64,000 bases of DNA, taken from NCBI GenBank assembly GCA_049472395.1, contig JBLIRR010000008.1:124001-188000 (forward strand). The letters run 5' to 3'. Numbering within the stretch: position 1 is the stretch's first letter; each line of letters begins with the position of its first letter. The notes below the pieces were generated by a model, which had not been told where the DNA came from, searched no databases, and worked only from the letters and a program-made list of their open reading frames with translations. This document shows, piece by piece, positions 50,001-54,069 of this stretch. The stretch is from JBLIRR01 sp049472395 (lineage in GTDB: Bacteria; SZUA-182; DTGQ01; JBLIRR01). Made by a program: the position numbers and the translations under genes.

Positions 50001-50239
50001 CTGAAATTGACAACCTCTTTGTCTGTGACGCAAGTGTTTTCCCCTCCTCGCTCGGGGCTCCTCCAATTCTGACAATTGCCGCCCTTGCAAAGCGCATGGT
50101 CAAGACTTTGGCTGGGGCCAAAACTGATGCCAAAGAGAATAAGAAAGTACCATTACCTCTTCGTTTCAAAAGTAGACACAAGGAGGAAAGTCTGCAGACA
50201 GCGCCACTTAAAGGAGATAAAAAGGCAATAACAGGGTAA
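32090..50239 (+). CDS. Giant three-module polyketide synthase (AT-less / trans-AT type) with thioester reductase and fused GMC oxidoreductase
   Basis: 6,049 residues in one frame. Order: KS1 (13-441; Cys182, His317, His357) - decayed AT with MshEN-like insert (445-1035) - DH1 (His1067, Asp1211) - KR1 (Tyr1711) - ACP1 (Ser1866); KS2 (1981-2399; Cys2144, His2279, His2319) - docking linker - DH2 (His2618, Asp2786) - KR2 (Tyr3281) - ACP2a/ACP2b (Ser3460, Ser3572); KS3 (3660-4093; Cys3827, His3962, His4009) - linker - DH3 (His4294, Asp4459) - KR3 (Tyr4926) - ACP3 (Ser5087) - thioester reductase (5174-5545) - GMC oxidoreductase (5582-6049). There is no ER or methyltransferase domain and no functional AT, so malonyl units must come from a separate AT, which is not in the window. 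KS2 and KS3 are followed by the LPTYPFARERYW-type linkers typical of trans-AT synthases. There is no loading domain, so KS1 must accept a ready-made acyl chain. Three rounds would give a conjugated triene (more if iterative), released by reduction. The assignment as a synthase is certain; the product is unknown. Confidence 0.97.
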   Translation: MKKGSNKKDGAGDIAVIGIACRFPGARNYQEFADNLLKGINSIKQIPSSRWDTEKYYSPNFDEPNKSISKWCGLIDDIDQFDNRFFNISPREANNMDPQQRLLLEETWHCIEDSGVPLSSLQRKTTSVYVGVMAIDYHQEASSPDVITDSYACLGNYECILANRISYIFGLEGASISIDAACASSLVAIHEAKRSLIMNESDYALASGVSLNFHPWKYISFSKSRMLSPDGQCKTFDISANGYVPGEGVGVILLQRLADAIADGNHIYGIIKGSSVKHSGKTLSITAPRVEAQSRVILSAYKNAGVSPDTVSYVEAHGTGTSLGDPIEIESITKAFKEYTQEKQFCKIGSVKTNIGHLEAAAGIAGTIKVLMMLQHRKIPKSLNIMKLNPIINFEDSPFTVATELSDWKSKERGLPLRAGISSFGFGGVNSHVVLEEYRDTVKNKKEPDQNQLFILSGTSSYSMQKLIEEWRQFTESETFSHYSLQDICATLKLGRGAFPYRYGVHVRSKEEIKDLLDKAEYSIQKQHKNYWCLRIGDFTFESLEPFRSYLERFDLFKHHLETITRSLLDRGIKEDSFKDFKKGPWSKEHKSLYSFIVIYAGIRTLIDLGFTPDVITGERAGVLTGLVLSGIITLEDALAVLMSEKKLKDIEFHRPTIPYYDAILKTTVMPFHFDETYLRLLVDEMGRQNKLLGQILVDGIFYAQRKDIEPTDRHREETLLGQLLLRNGAITKEQLNHALAEQKKKGDMLGHILVASKYCSPDQLAESLHQQDLLRYYVQEVLRHYVDKARLLNENQFTFKKYLEEWNIVLKKSGRDLLQLLHDEQILSQEGGRLRKEKLLLMVIIMSCLRRLNQKWNLTEYQVVEETRFYELVDLVTDEVMPKDDLVALLLGDNPDYAFIAHTLNKRQLSRGLSSAYRYIKQLHPNIEEIEDVSSWLIEAMKIDNVLPEESMAYLPIDKIAFFEIGLFHTPVPFEDSVHLKMGDNLCELFTDSLLTLWLHGVDIKWETLYREGTYKKAVLPTYPFDRKSFWLPRIEEKGGDDSTRDQTVLVYKRNFSGSDPITQDHVITGRPLIPGASFIDFGLESVQKALEQPVNTLRNILIQNPSIVEGTVTLDAEIRKNERRFFVKQGMKTLCSGEYETNGTEAPSSLNLSYYREKPSEHIEGLYPFLWRMGYHYRKGLQVIEKVWRSDSGFLIALKKVPEKERILDGIFQAALCAAWIEKGFAKEGALFIPYYIKALSVSGAINNSCFVLIKKEDLRRKGEDLNVEFLIYNSDGQITMRIHDMLFKQVPTTFLQAPTHGKARASAPYSEPSCLYYYSPLWRKQARTTPDTTGVKSAALFFIQQHNTHSALTFEAALRYQRVFFIHEGTLFLHKDNDHIYIQSAEESDYVKLMDLISTKVKGDDTAHLDMYYLWAYEQNVSPISALDALREKQEKGVRNLFYVSKAITGAQIKNPVNLIVATHNVHTITSSDSGDGYGYGGIMGLAHTIVMENPRVKIKLVDLDTDEIGSTESAHLLFDESLVQDQMEIAAYRKGERFIRGFAPFASAQDSHEPVFKNRSVYLIVGGAGSIGVKVAEMIARKTQATLILLGRSKLTAGKQRTIDQLRTLGSEVHYMQGDIANQKQMQKTVTHIKERVGTLNGVIHAAGVLEDKFLMAKEWESCERVLAPKVQGAWVINEITREEPLEFFVVFSSIVSLVGNIGQADYGAANGFLDSFIHYRARNKYPGKSMSINWTLWSDGGMGRADQTRIKFEKRGLSPISSDLALKALEHILGYSTPSTGPSQVAVMGEKFPGFESQQKAISLPSPSQSSVPATVKKKETSESRTLTLETYLKDLIASKLDSKPEDINKDDSFFSLGIESIIVQEIMSELEKKYENLPPTLLFEYPNIRELVAYLKDKSPGLSSLHEESIQVSNDEFRMVSPEMSLTPSEAVSPEALPETFIQENRFFAYPHEPAHPSYYHGMESSGPFFKQGYKIAVVGMSGRFPKSPTVESYWQNLVDGRDCIEQIPRERWDCEKFLHTSYGKWGGFIDDIDKFDPLFFNISPLEAEQMDPQQRLLLECTWETMERAGYGDRNLYRDKLVGVFVGTMWNEYSLVAHQGGFLNNTYAGPGSIYWAIANRISYVMDFKGPSIALDTACSSSLVAVHMACQSILHGDCDMAIAGGVNLSLHPSKYIYLSQAKFLSQDGRCRSFGEGGTGYVPGEGVGTVLLKPLAKAIEDGDHIYGLIRGSSTNHGGKATGFTVPNPEAHTRLITKAFERAHISPDKLGYIECHGTGTILGDPIEIAGLTRAFGSHTDRHQFCPIGSVKSNIGHLEAAAGVAALIKVLLCMEHNKIPKSLHSTVLNSNINFKETPFYVLKDNQEWKSEDLTPRFAGISSFGAGGSNAHLIVESHEEHKVDRTETTISTSRHEAHIIPVSARNEERVKAYAEKLRDFLENISDNITLPEIAYTLQVGREAREERIAFVVSSIKELREKLAHYCHNTTNIKDFYKGNVRRNKSDLGFLIEGEEGREFLENILKKKKLSKAAKLWVGGVFFDWKLFYASHVPRRIALPTYPFARERYWISDQKSEINNHHSSYAYLHPIINQNTSTLRQLRYSTTLSGEEFYLKDHIIDNQKILPAVAYIEMARAAGEIAGERKVRKVKDIVWIKPIALRDTSQSVHIALFPQNHTDAVTYEVITTNGNNQAILHSQGKIIYEHSSDKNVESGDINEIKTRCSQRKERLACYRLFQSKGFAYGPSFQSIQEFWANGTEALSLLTLPADMDDGFRDFGLHPSLMDGALQSVIGLIDNMDSPGLHLPFAMGEVEILQPMPERCYAHVTFSGQQNQKDKQIKRFTIHIMDEKGRILLKIKDFSLRAHKRQSQPAITDTHGQGFEMSYYHNLWERSEVSDDVLTHSLPRHILLFDTEGEIYEGLKTKLLAQGQSAPRITLIKPGKAFKECGSSVYQINPSHKADYGQLLTTLKNQAPMPDTIIWLWAKEGFLQSIDTLPSLLERSVYSSLFLTQALIAQKLTNKVKTIFIYESSVDQPHPLYAALSGFAKTISRENPKLVYKLIDICRPSIPSRTISLARKLDILLREMSLDTGDGSEIRYMDNQRWVKRLQEFDLEAETAKGRGADREHMLRERGVYVITGGAGGLGLIFAEYLAKSVKARLVLTGRSDLNSEKKAKIKHLESVGAEVLYIKADVSQQKDVRALIKEAKARFNSVHGIIHSAGVLRDSFIAFKTKEQMDAVCAPKVYGTLYLDEATKDEALDFFVLFSSITAVMGNPGQADYAFGNSFMDNFATMREGLRVKGARSGKSLSINWPLWKEGGMRVNEQTEDFLAKTMGMRALATESGLRAFEKGLHLAESQFVVVEGDRQKLGRTLGVISTTVPRTSMEDTQEDTHREVSQRENTQRKDTERKSTQRSIHWNPEELQGKIREECIRMVSDILHVRVDDIHEDEELSAYGFDSVSFTVFANKINEHFQLDITPAIFFEYPSIAAFSEYLVSEYHDSFMRSEGQDLEKADEKKKDGEENPVGKEELDKNLGKRIRKELAGMVSDILHVSADDIYEDEELSAYGFDSVSFTVFANKINEHYQLDITPAIFFEYPSIAIFSEYLVSEYHDSFMHSYAGGLDERDEKEEQPWQEEQTRLEEQPSAEEKSLPLHNEPLAIIGISGVMPQSEDLDTFWKHLEQGEDLITEIPHDRWDWKEYYGNPRDEANKTNVKWGGFMRDVDKFDALFFGISPREAQLMDPQQRIFLETVWKAIEDAGYKPSDFSGTKTGVFVGAATTDYNELVTRSAPVEAHTSTGRFHSITANRISYLLNLHGPSEPIDTACSSSLVALHRAAQAIRNGNCDGAIVGGVNVILTPTLHISFSKAGMLCEDGRCKTFDKAANGYARGEGVGTIVIKPLSKAEADGDHIYALIRGTAENHGGHATSLTAPNPNAQAELLVNAYEEAGIDPRTISYIEAHGTGTTLGDPIEINGLKKAFKELYSRRRESLPDVPHCGIGTVKTNIGHLETAAGIAGVLKVLLAMKHKKLPGTVHFKELNPYIQLKGSPFFIVERTQAWENLRDTHNQPVPRRAGVSSFGFGGANAHVILEEYIRYYPQPAAASSSHHLFVLSAKDKDRLKAYAVKMLEFLEDTTASLADIVYTLQIGREPMEERLALVVSDKEELREKLLQFREGRGDDHTIYVGNASQNKAKDNISIDDEEESGERAIKIARFWVSGGVVDWKSFYVSSAPHRISLPPYPFARERHWIKENQGNENIHHPLIDKIIPSQSVERGLVFHKTFYPADFILRDHNVRGQLVLPGVGYLEMVRAAIAHTTGKENPTLSQIVWLRPLTINEEEEKEARLIITKKGEYLDFEVQSTEHGEIVVHARGKAYPESIATSTDPIAIENIKTRCTRQISKERIYSRFKKTGMNYGIYFQGLSRMWAREDEALGQLSIPPECENERDRYILHPTLMDGALQIISGFYEDTSHTLLPFAIEEVKILHPLQSKAYAHVKTVGSNLFHVALLDDTGRVCVTLHEVAMRELKEENFFYVPQWKVSPYHSEGNSQKGSEKNTVLIFYPHDSFGLEKALRDAHGTDTVIEIIEGANTLKHNDKLWEIAGKDPSALNRLVSQLPMLTHVYFLGGMRGSKEEINDTAALDFSQEQGVLSLFRLIKLLSDHNLIQGELQLKVITNDAQQVASEPVANPYAASLFGFTKVMAREYPMVKAHCIDLSINEIEQHSLQNAMRDLARMIIEYPVNKSGEELAIRNGRPYVRIIVPTMLPSSDSLPFQHQGVYVILGGAGGIGLTFSSYLAERFKARLVLLGRSELDSERKEKIAQIESKGGKVLYVRADATNLSSMKEAIKITKSRFGKINGVIHSAIVLRDKIIENMDEESFLTTLAPKVAGSLALYKAVEKEPLDFMLFFSSAVSFFGNMGQSNYTAGCTFKDAFARFLNQKVTYPVKTINWGFWGSVGIASSEVYKRKLTALGAHSIEPEEGMEAIIRILLNPVDQVMALKAEERLLEKIGVELPHRSLQRPAQEERDHQAPLKESSALQGAATGKDEIKEYIKERIAQIIRASLGMGSKEIDYKKSFAEYGVDSIIGIEVVDKLNKAFGISLKNTIVFNYANVADLSRHIHDKYSQEIAPLLPMESKSKGSSNKPPQDLPEPPMKDESVSIKSVSNREKITTIFITGPTGILGGYLLKELLKTTSAKIFCLIRATSTDYAKERIHKILASYGAQEWIFDAFKERVFPIIGDITEENLGLSETEYRSLADSIDCMIHIAASTNLIMPYEYLAPINVQGVKNIIDFALHTKQKYLIHLSSYHVMADVIYRSNFAFKEDDYDVGQSFPKMGYQQTKFEGERLVREASKEGLIWNIVRPGNIFGEAESGLYPIDLSGSASIFHRLFELIVKSKIAAFGQNFFDITPVDYIAKAICYLGLKRNSFYETYHLVNPDKKKWYEIINLLNDYGYKIHVVSPDRYLAMVHEDRLPLNEEVAPEWLNLMKYGFANLQFFLSDGHADAAYTHSILVKEGITCPPIDLQLLSTYLEFYVSKGIIPPPPGKEDIKIQSNKGPTSCEHSPTQSMGRKMKEKNMKHKEYEFIIVGSGAGGATAAKELARQGKKVLIIEQGKRYKKIGGLFKSFLLFDHHTITLWPKASKEGVFLYRAIMAGGSTAVSCGNGTRCAEDELAKLGINLGAEFEEAEKEMNIAPYKMRLSSGSKKILEASKALGYHFERMPKFMRYSHCKRCAACFMGCRYNARWTALDYLDEAIDNGADIIYETAIERVLLENGKARGVVGKGPKGRVEIYADVVILAAGGLGTPVILQKTGIEDAGTNLFGDLIMNTYGVSKDLTQLGEPSMALLNNEFHAQEGFILSTWPQPSRMYRFAEAGMRGMILPPKRTLGIMTKSTDDPTGRVYPDGSFSKIATANDLARLNKGVEIAKEILIKAGVDSKSIVVGNAFGAHPGGTAAIGKIVDSNLQTEIDNLFVCDASVFPSSLGAPPILTIAALAKRMVKTLAGAKTDAKENKKVPLPLRFKSRHKEESLQTAPLKGDKKAITG
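33430..35180 (+). other. Decayed acyltransferase region of module 1
   Basis: Between KS1 and DH1 the protein keeps an AT-like backbone: YSFIVIYAGIRTLIDLGFTP followed by the active-site loop position and LSGIITLEDALAVLMSEKKL. The catalytic GHSxGE is replaced by GERAG, with Arg620 where Ser should be. It closes with the usual post-AT linker (HGVDIKWETLY, LPTYPFDRKSFW). It cannot load malonyl groups by the normal mechanism and may survive as a docking surface for a separate AT. Confidence 0.75.
34240..34410 (+). other. MshEN / GspE N-terminal-like helical repeat inserted in the polyketide synthase
   Basis: Residues ~718-774 contain LLGQLLLRNGAITKEQLNHA and, after a short turn, MLGHILVASKYCSPDQLAES. 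These are two units of the LGxxL-x3-G-x-I/L-x4-L-x2-A-L-x2-Q pattern that defines the N-terminal domain of type II secretion/pilus ATPases, some of which bind cyclic di-GMP. A weaker third unit (LLGQILVDGIFYAQR) lies ~40 residues before. The Arg that usually opens each ligand-binding motif is Leu/Met here, so ligand binding may be lost. Confidence 0.65.
42392..42946 (+). repeat. Tandem duplicated acyl carrier protein domains of module 2
   Basis: Two copies of about 219 bases, offset by 336 bases (42392-42610 and 42728-42946), encode near-identical ACPs with the phosphopantetheine serine in YGFDSVSF (Ser3460, Ser3572). The protein copies differ at roughly ten positions, indicating recent duplication or gene conversion. 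The linker before them is a charged Thr-Gln-Arg-Glu-Asp-rich repeat. Confidence 0.9.
47590..48730 (+). other. Terminal thioester reductase domain
   Basis: Residues ~5174-5545 form an extended SDR/NAD-binding-4 domain: TGPTGILGGYLLKELL for dinucleotide binding, HIAAST, and the catalytic Tyr-x3-Lys at Tyr5342/Lys5346 (GYQQTKFEGE). It directly follows the last ACP. Such domains release the chain as an aldehyde or, after a second reduction, an alcohol, using NAD(P)H. This replaces the thioesterase expected at the end of an assembly line. Confidence 0.92.
48821..48835 (+). promoter_or_regulatory. Internal ribosome-binding site and ATG before the GMC oxidoreductase domain
   Basis: AAGGAG (48821-48826), six bases, then an in-frame ATG (48833). 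It lies in a low-complexity linker exactly at the start of the FAD domain. It could allow separate synthesis of a 468-residue oxidoreductase from the synthase message, or be the relic of two fused genes. Confidence 0.55.
48833..50239 (+). other. C-terminal GMC-type FAD oxidoreductase domain of the synthase
   Basis: Residues 5582-6049. The FAD-binding motif is FIIVGSGAGGATAAKELARQ with EQGKR after the second strand. The GMC block AGGSTAVSCGNGT, the cysteine-rich CKRCAACFMGC and the C-terminal GAHPGGTAAIGKIVD with the catalytic-type His complete the family pattern, as in long-chain alcohol oxidases and cholesterol-oxidase-like enzymes. It probably oxidises an alcohol or hydroxyl formed by the neighbouring reductase or by the KRs. 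Fusion to a polyketide synthase is unusual. Confidence 0.9.
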
Positions 50240-50306
50240 TAGAGGAAAGATCAATTGTGTAAATTAAAGGGATAGAAAATGTAGTTTGAAAGACAGGAGT
50301 ATATTT

Positions 50307-51632
50307 ATGACAGAGGTGAGAAATAATAACAGAATAAAGAGAGCCTATTTTATATCTTTATTAGTGCTTTGTGGTGCTGTTCTCTTTTTCACTGCGCACG
50401 TGATGGCTAACGGAGTATTATTAGAAAGCATCGGAACAATGTCAACAGGCAGGGGGGCCACCAATATTGCCTATTCAGATAATGGGACCATGGTGTATGA
50501 TAATCCGGCGGGCTTGGCACATCTTACGAAAGATACAATGGAGTTTTCCACTGAATTTCTTTCATTTTCGATGCATTATAAAGATCCGCAGAATGACGAG
50601 GAGGGCAGCGAACCGGTCTGTATTTTGCCCTCCCTTTTTTATATGAAACATTTTAATGATCGTCCGTTAGGCATAGGAGTGGGGATTTTCAGCTCAGCAG
50701 GATATTCCACAGAATATGATCTCAGCCATCCTCTCTATGGCACGCAGGACTATTCTTCCTATAGCTCGTTGAGCAAAATTTTAATAGGTGCAGGATATAA
50801 AATAAACGACCATCTCTCGGTCGGATTAAGTGTTGGCCCCTCCTATAGCAAAGTGGAATTAAAGCTTCCCTATACCTTCCAGACAGATCCGCTTGCTCAA
50901 ATTCCAGTTCCCGCTTTAATTGACCTTAAGGCAGATGGGTGGTCGTATACGTGGAATATTGGGGCCCAGTGGGATATATCAGCACAGAGTACAGTGGGGA
51001 TAATTTATAAAAGCAAGGACCTATTTGATATGCAAGGAGATTTGGACATGGACATCCCTGCGCTTGCCGCGCAAACATCTGATACCTCTGCCCATTATGA
51101 CCTTGATTTTGATTTTAAGTGGCCCCAAAGCGTCGGGGTAGGCGTACTTCAGCGATTAACAGAGAAGCATAGACTATCCTTTGATTGTATCTGGATTGAT
51201 TGGTCATCTGCCTTTGATAAAGTGGTCCTGAAGCTTTCAAAGGGGGATAATGATTATTATAATACCAATCCCCTGGTTGGTACTAGCCCACGGGATACTT
51301 TACCCCTTGACTGGAAGGATAGTTATTCATTCCGATTAGGGTATGAACAGCTTCTCACCCCAAAAGACACCCTCAGATGTGGGTATCTTTACAGCCAAAG
51401 CCCTGTGCCGGACAGAACGCTTACTCCTTTGATTCCAGGGATCTTAAACCACATGATTTCAGTCGGCTATAGCCGGGAGATAAAAAATTGGCGGCTTAGC
51501 GTGGCTTACCTCTATGCGTTCTGCAGTAAGCAGTCCGTGGAAGAGAGCGCGATTATCGGCGATGATTTTGATGCAAGTTCCGTAAAGGAAAGCCTCCATT
51601 GTGTGAGCGTAGGGGTTGCATATCAACTATAA
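50307..51632 (+). CDS. FadL/OmpP1-family outer membrane protein
   Basis: 441 residues with a signal segment (FISLLVLCGAVLFFTAHVMA). The mature start NGVLLESIGTMSTGRGATNI and YDNPAGLAHL correspond to the FadL hatch/NPA region, and a 14-stranded-barrel-type sequence ends in an aromatic-poor C-terminal strand (HCVSVGVAYQL). FadL proteins carry fatty acids and other hydrophobic molecules across the outer membrane. 67 bases after the synthase on the same strand, it most likely handles the polyketide or its lipid precursor (inference). The start at 50307 is preceded by AGGAG at 7 bases; a TTG 21 bases upstream is less likely. Confidence 0.9.
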   Translation: MTEVRNNNRIKRAYFISLLVLCGAVLFFTAHVMANGVLLESIGTMSTGRGATNIAYSDNGTMVYDNPAGLAHLTKDTMEFSTEFLSFSMHYKDPQNDEEGSEPVCILPSLFYMKHFNDRPLGIGVGIFSSAGYSTEYDLSHPLYGTQDYSSYSSLSKILIGAGYKINDHLSVGLSVGPSYSKVELKLPYTFQTDPLAQIPVPALIDLKADGWSYTWNIGAQWDISAQSTVGIIYKSKDLFDMQGDLDMDIPALAAQTSDTSAHYDLDFDFKWPQSVGVGVLQRLTEKHRLSFDCIWIDWSSAFDKVVLKLSKGDNDYYNTNPLVGTSPRDTLPLDWKDSYSFRLGYEQLLTPKDTLRCGYLYSQSPVPDRTLTPLIPGILNHMISVGYSREIKNWRLSVAYLYAFCSKQSVEESAIIGDDFDASSVKESLHCVSVGVAYQL

Positions 51633-51662
51633 CATATTATGAATATTAAGGAATAGACTATT

Positions 51663-52475
51663 ATGAACAATGCGAAGAAAATAAATTTTTCAAGAAATAG
51701 AAGGACCATTAGTGAGTATATGAAAATAGCCCACAGTATCCCCTTTACCCATATGACAATCGAGATACAGGTGCCTGGGCTTAAGGCTTTTTGTGCAAAG
51801 CATAACATCACCTATACCATCGCAATTATGAAAGCTATCGCAGCGGTTAAAAGTAAGTATCCTATTATGAACAGCATTGTGGCGAGGGATTTTGCATTAA
51901 GAAAAAAAATTTACCTCTGCGATAATGTGGATATGGCCCTGGCCATAGAAAAACATGAGGAGGGGGAATATTTCGCGCACTTTGCCATTGTGAAGGATGT
52001 GAATAAAAAGACAATAGAGGAGATAAGCAATGAAGTGAAAAGCTATAGGGATATGCCCAAAATCAAGATGCCTCATGGTTTTGTATTCTTATTGCTCAAC
52101 TACCTCCCTGATTTTATAAAATCCATAATCCTTAGAATTGCCTCCAAGATTCCATCTCTTTCCAGACGCTTCTTCGGCTCTGTCGGTTTAAGTACATTAG
52201 GGAAATATGGTCTTTCAAGTTTTGATACCCTTTTTGTTAATAACTTTGGCTATGCCATTAGTAAAATTGAGGAAAAGCCACACGTAGTAAATGGAAAAAT
52301 TAAGACAGTCCCCACCCTTCATGTAACCCAGACATCAAATCACTGTGTTGCAGATGGCGCTTTTTCTGCACGGGTCCTTGGTGAGGTAAAACGTATTTTT
52401 GAATCAGGAGAATATATGTTGATTTGTGAACCGGGAGTCCTTTCTATGGAAAAATATACACAGAAAGCCGCGTGA
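51663..52475 (+). CDS. CAT/E2-fold acyltransferase (2-oxoacid dehydrogenase E2 catalytic-like, stand-alone)
   Basis: 270 residues with the catalytic-domain fold of dihydrolipoyl acyltransferases and chloramphenicol acetyltransferase. It begins at an R-R-T-I-S-E-Y-M-K-I-A-H-like segment matching the E2 R-x-x-I-A-x-x-M motif. It ends with the catalytic His-x3-Asp-Gly in SNHCVADGAFSARVLGEV. It has no lipoyl or subunit-binding domain and no E1/E3 genes nearby, so it is not part of a dehydrogenase complex. Placed 30 bases after the FadL-like gene, it probably transfers an acyl group from CoA or a carrier to the locus product (inference). A central hydrophobic segment (FVFLLLNYLPDFIKSIILRI) suggests membrane association. 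Confidence 0.82.
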   Translation: MNNAKKINFSRNRRTISEYMKIAHSIPFTHMTIEIQVPGLKAFCAKHNITYTIAIMKAIAAVKSKYPIMNSIVARDFALRKKIYLCDNVDMALAIEKHEEGEYFAHFAIVKDVNKKTIEEISNEVKSYRDMPKIKMPHGFVFLLLNYLPDFIKSIILRIASKIPSLSRRFFGSVGLSTLGKYGLSSFDTLFVNNFGYAISKIEEKPHVVNGKIKTVPTLHVTQTSNHCVADGAFSARVLGEVKRIFESGEYMLICEPGVLSMEKYTQKAA

Positions 52476-52529
52476 TTAAAAGGAAATAGTGTAGATCGAG
52501 AAAGAAAAATATATTATAATTTCCTTATT

Positions 52530-52826
52530 ATGAAAAAAAATTTTTCAAACGCTGATATAAAAAGAGTTATAGTAGGCATCCCACGGGGGCATACACATAT
52601 CCGCACTCTTCTTGAGACCAGCAGCGGAGAGCGTTTTCTCTTTCAGGAGGCTACGATTGCCAATATAGTCAGGGCATATACAACCATAAAGACCCATCCA
52701 CAAAAAATGGCTGTTGAACTCGTGTGCGCAGAATTAGATGCGAAAAAGGCCCCTTATGCAAAATTTCAATTACTGGAAACTGAAAAGAGTGAAGAATCTC
52801 TCATTGAAGAGCTCACTCTACTATAG
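52530..52826 (+). CDS. Small conserved protein of unknown function
   Basis: 98 residues: RVIVGIPRGHTHIRTLLETS, then GERFLFQEATIANIVRAYTT and IKTHPQKMAVELVCAEL. I recall similar short proteins in other bacteria (VGIP-R-G and FQEAT-x-A-x-I/L-V-R-A-Y-x-x-K-T-H-P), but no function is known to me. It follows the acyltransferase gene by 54 bases on the same strand and may be the last gene of the polyketide transcript, or independent. There is no signal peptide or membrane segment. Confidence 0.75.
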   Translation: MKKNFSNADIKRVIVGIPRGHTHIRTLLETSSGERFLFQEATIANIVRAYTTIKTHPQKMAVELVCAELDAKKAPYAKFQLLETEKSEESLIEELTLL

Positions 52827-52951
52827 TATCTTTTTTATAAGCCATTTATAATATTACAACTGCGTGGCTTAAAAATATTACCACAATACCTGAGGGAATT
52901 ATATATATCATTTTGTCAAGCTCAGATGATATGCTAAAGTGTTATGCTATT

Positions 52952-52970
52952 GTGCTCGCGTTGTGAGCAC
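52952..52970. terminator. Stem-loop between convergent genes
   Basis: GTGCTC (52952-52957) and GAGCAC (52965-52970) pair around a 7-base loop. TTTAAT follows on the plus strand. It lies at the meeting point of the small conserved gene and the DUF1980 gene and may end transcription from either side. The T-run is weak. Confidence 0.4.
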
Positions 52971-52971
52971 T

Positions 52972-54069
52972 TTAATAAGTAAGGTACTGTTGCTCAGGGG
53001 GCAAGGCAGGGATATTTTTGACCGTTTCTGCCTCTATATAAGGAACCGATTTGCCCTCGATTGTCAGCATCTTGAGATGGCCTTCAACGCGGACCCAGCT
53101 TATTTTGTCCCGATTTTTAATCGCTTCCCTGTGTACAATGATTCCCACTGGTTCGGCATCTGCTGCACAGCAGGAAATAAACCAGCGGAATAATAAAAAA
53201 TAGTCCTCTGGAACCCCTTTGCCACTGAAGGCTTCACCTTCCGTTACAAAGCGAAGTCCCTCGAATCTATCCATCTGCGTGCGGTAATACCATAGCCTGG
53301 AAAAAAGCATGATTGTTTCAGGTATTTTTTTCCCGGAAAGCGTTGTGGCGAATTCGATCCCCTGGACTTGCAATGGTTTTTCAGAAGTCGGTAAATAGTC
53401 CGCTAATATTTTTTTTGCTGAATAGGTTTCAGTTGATTTTTGCATTGGTAACCTCTTGTCGTCTGTCAGTTTTGGCCCTGGTCTGTCTGAGACCTTTCCT
53501 GCGAGGGCTGTTTTGACAAAATCGTTTGGAGGTGAACTCGTCTTTTTATTGGCACTTAACGCAGACTTTTTTAAAGCTTTTGTAAAAGATGGTGCCTCCT
53601 CTCGGGTATCATTGGGTACAACGGATCGATTCATGGGATCAGGCACAGGCGTGTTAATCGCTTTGCCTAGTGATTTTGTCGTGGCCTTTCCAGAATCATG
53701 TGATTCTGCCAAAAGTGCGGCATCTGCCACAAGATCGAGGGATTTTTTAGAAAATGCATGGATGCCGAGGCCTCGCCCGTTCACTGCCCAAAGAAACAAA
53801 AGGGGCAGGATTAACAGCGCTGCCCGCAGCCACGATTTTTTCTTGCCGCAGCTATGCACCTCGGAGGACTTTGGCACAAGTAATGAAACCAGAAAAAGGA
53901 AGCAAATGATTGTTCCGATTACCAAGAGGGGCCAGAAACTTGGATGCAGAAAAGCCCTGTATTTTCCATTAATGAGCAGCCACACATATGCGCAGATCCA
54001 GGCAGAATAAACAACCGCTGGACCCCCTACAGTTGCATTGCTGCAGTTTTTATTCTTTCTTTCTCTCAT
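52972..54069 (-). CDS. DUF1980 / TIGR03943-type two-domain membrane protein
   Basis: 365 residues. Two or three N-terminal helices (about 18-36, 44-64, 84-102) are followed by a long disordered Ser/Lys/Thr/Pro-rich linker (about 115-240). The C-terminal DUF1980 domain holds ETIMLFSRLWYYRTQMDRFE and the hallmark FRWFISCCAADAEPVGIIV. It is the usual partner of the permease encoded just upstream; the genes share one base (TGATG). The linker is longer than I expect for the family. The pair is linked to metal or small-solute handling in some bacteria, but the substrate is unknown. Confidence 0.9.
   Translation of the reverse strand: MRERKNKNCSNATVGGPAVVYSAWICAYVWLLINGKYRAFLHPSFWPLLVIGTIICFLFLVSLLVPKSSEVHSCGKKKSWLRAALLILPLLFLWAVNGRGLGIHAFSKKSLDLVADAALLAESHDSGKATTKSLGKAINTPVPDPMNRSVVPNDTREEAPSFTKALKKSALSANKKTSSPPNDFVKTALAGKVSDRPGPKLTDDKRLPMQKSTETYSAKKILADYLPTSEKPLQVQGIEFATTLSGKKIPETIMLFSRLWYYRTQMDRFEGLRFVTEGEAFSGKGVPEDYFLLFRWFISCCAADAEPVGIIVHREAIKNRDKISWVRVEGHLKMLTIEGKSVPYIEAETVKNIPALPPEQQYLTY

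Noticed and set aside
49511..50181. Two long minus-strand frames (146 and 174 codons)
   Set aside because: They lie antisense to the well-supported GMC oxidoreductase domain and lack recognisable motifs.
51663..52475. Pyruvate dehydrogenase E2 subunit
   Set aside because: It lacks lipoyl and subunit-binding domains and has no E1/E3 neighbours. Only the catalytic fold is shared.
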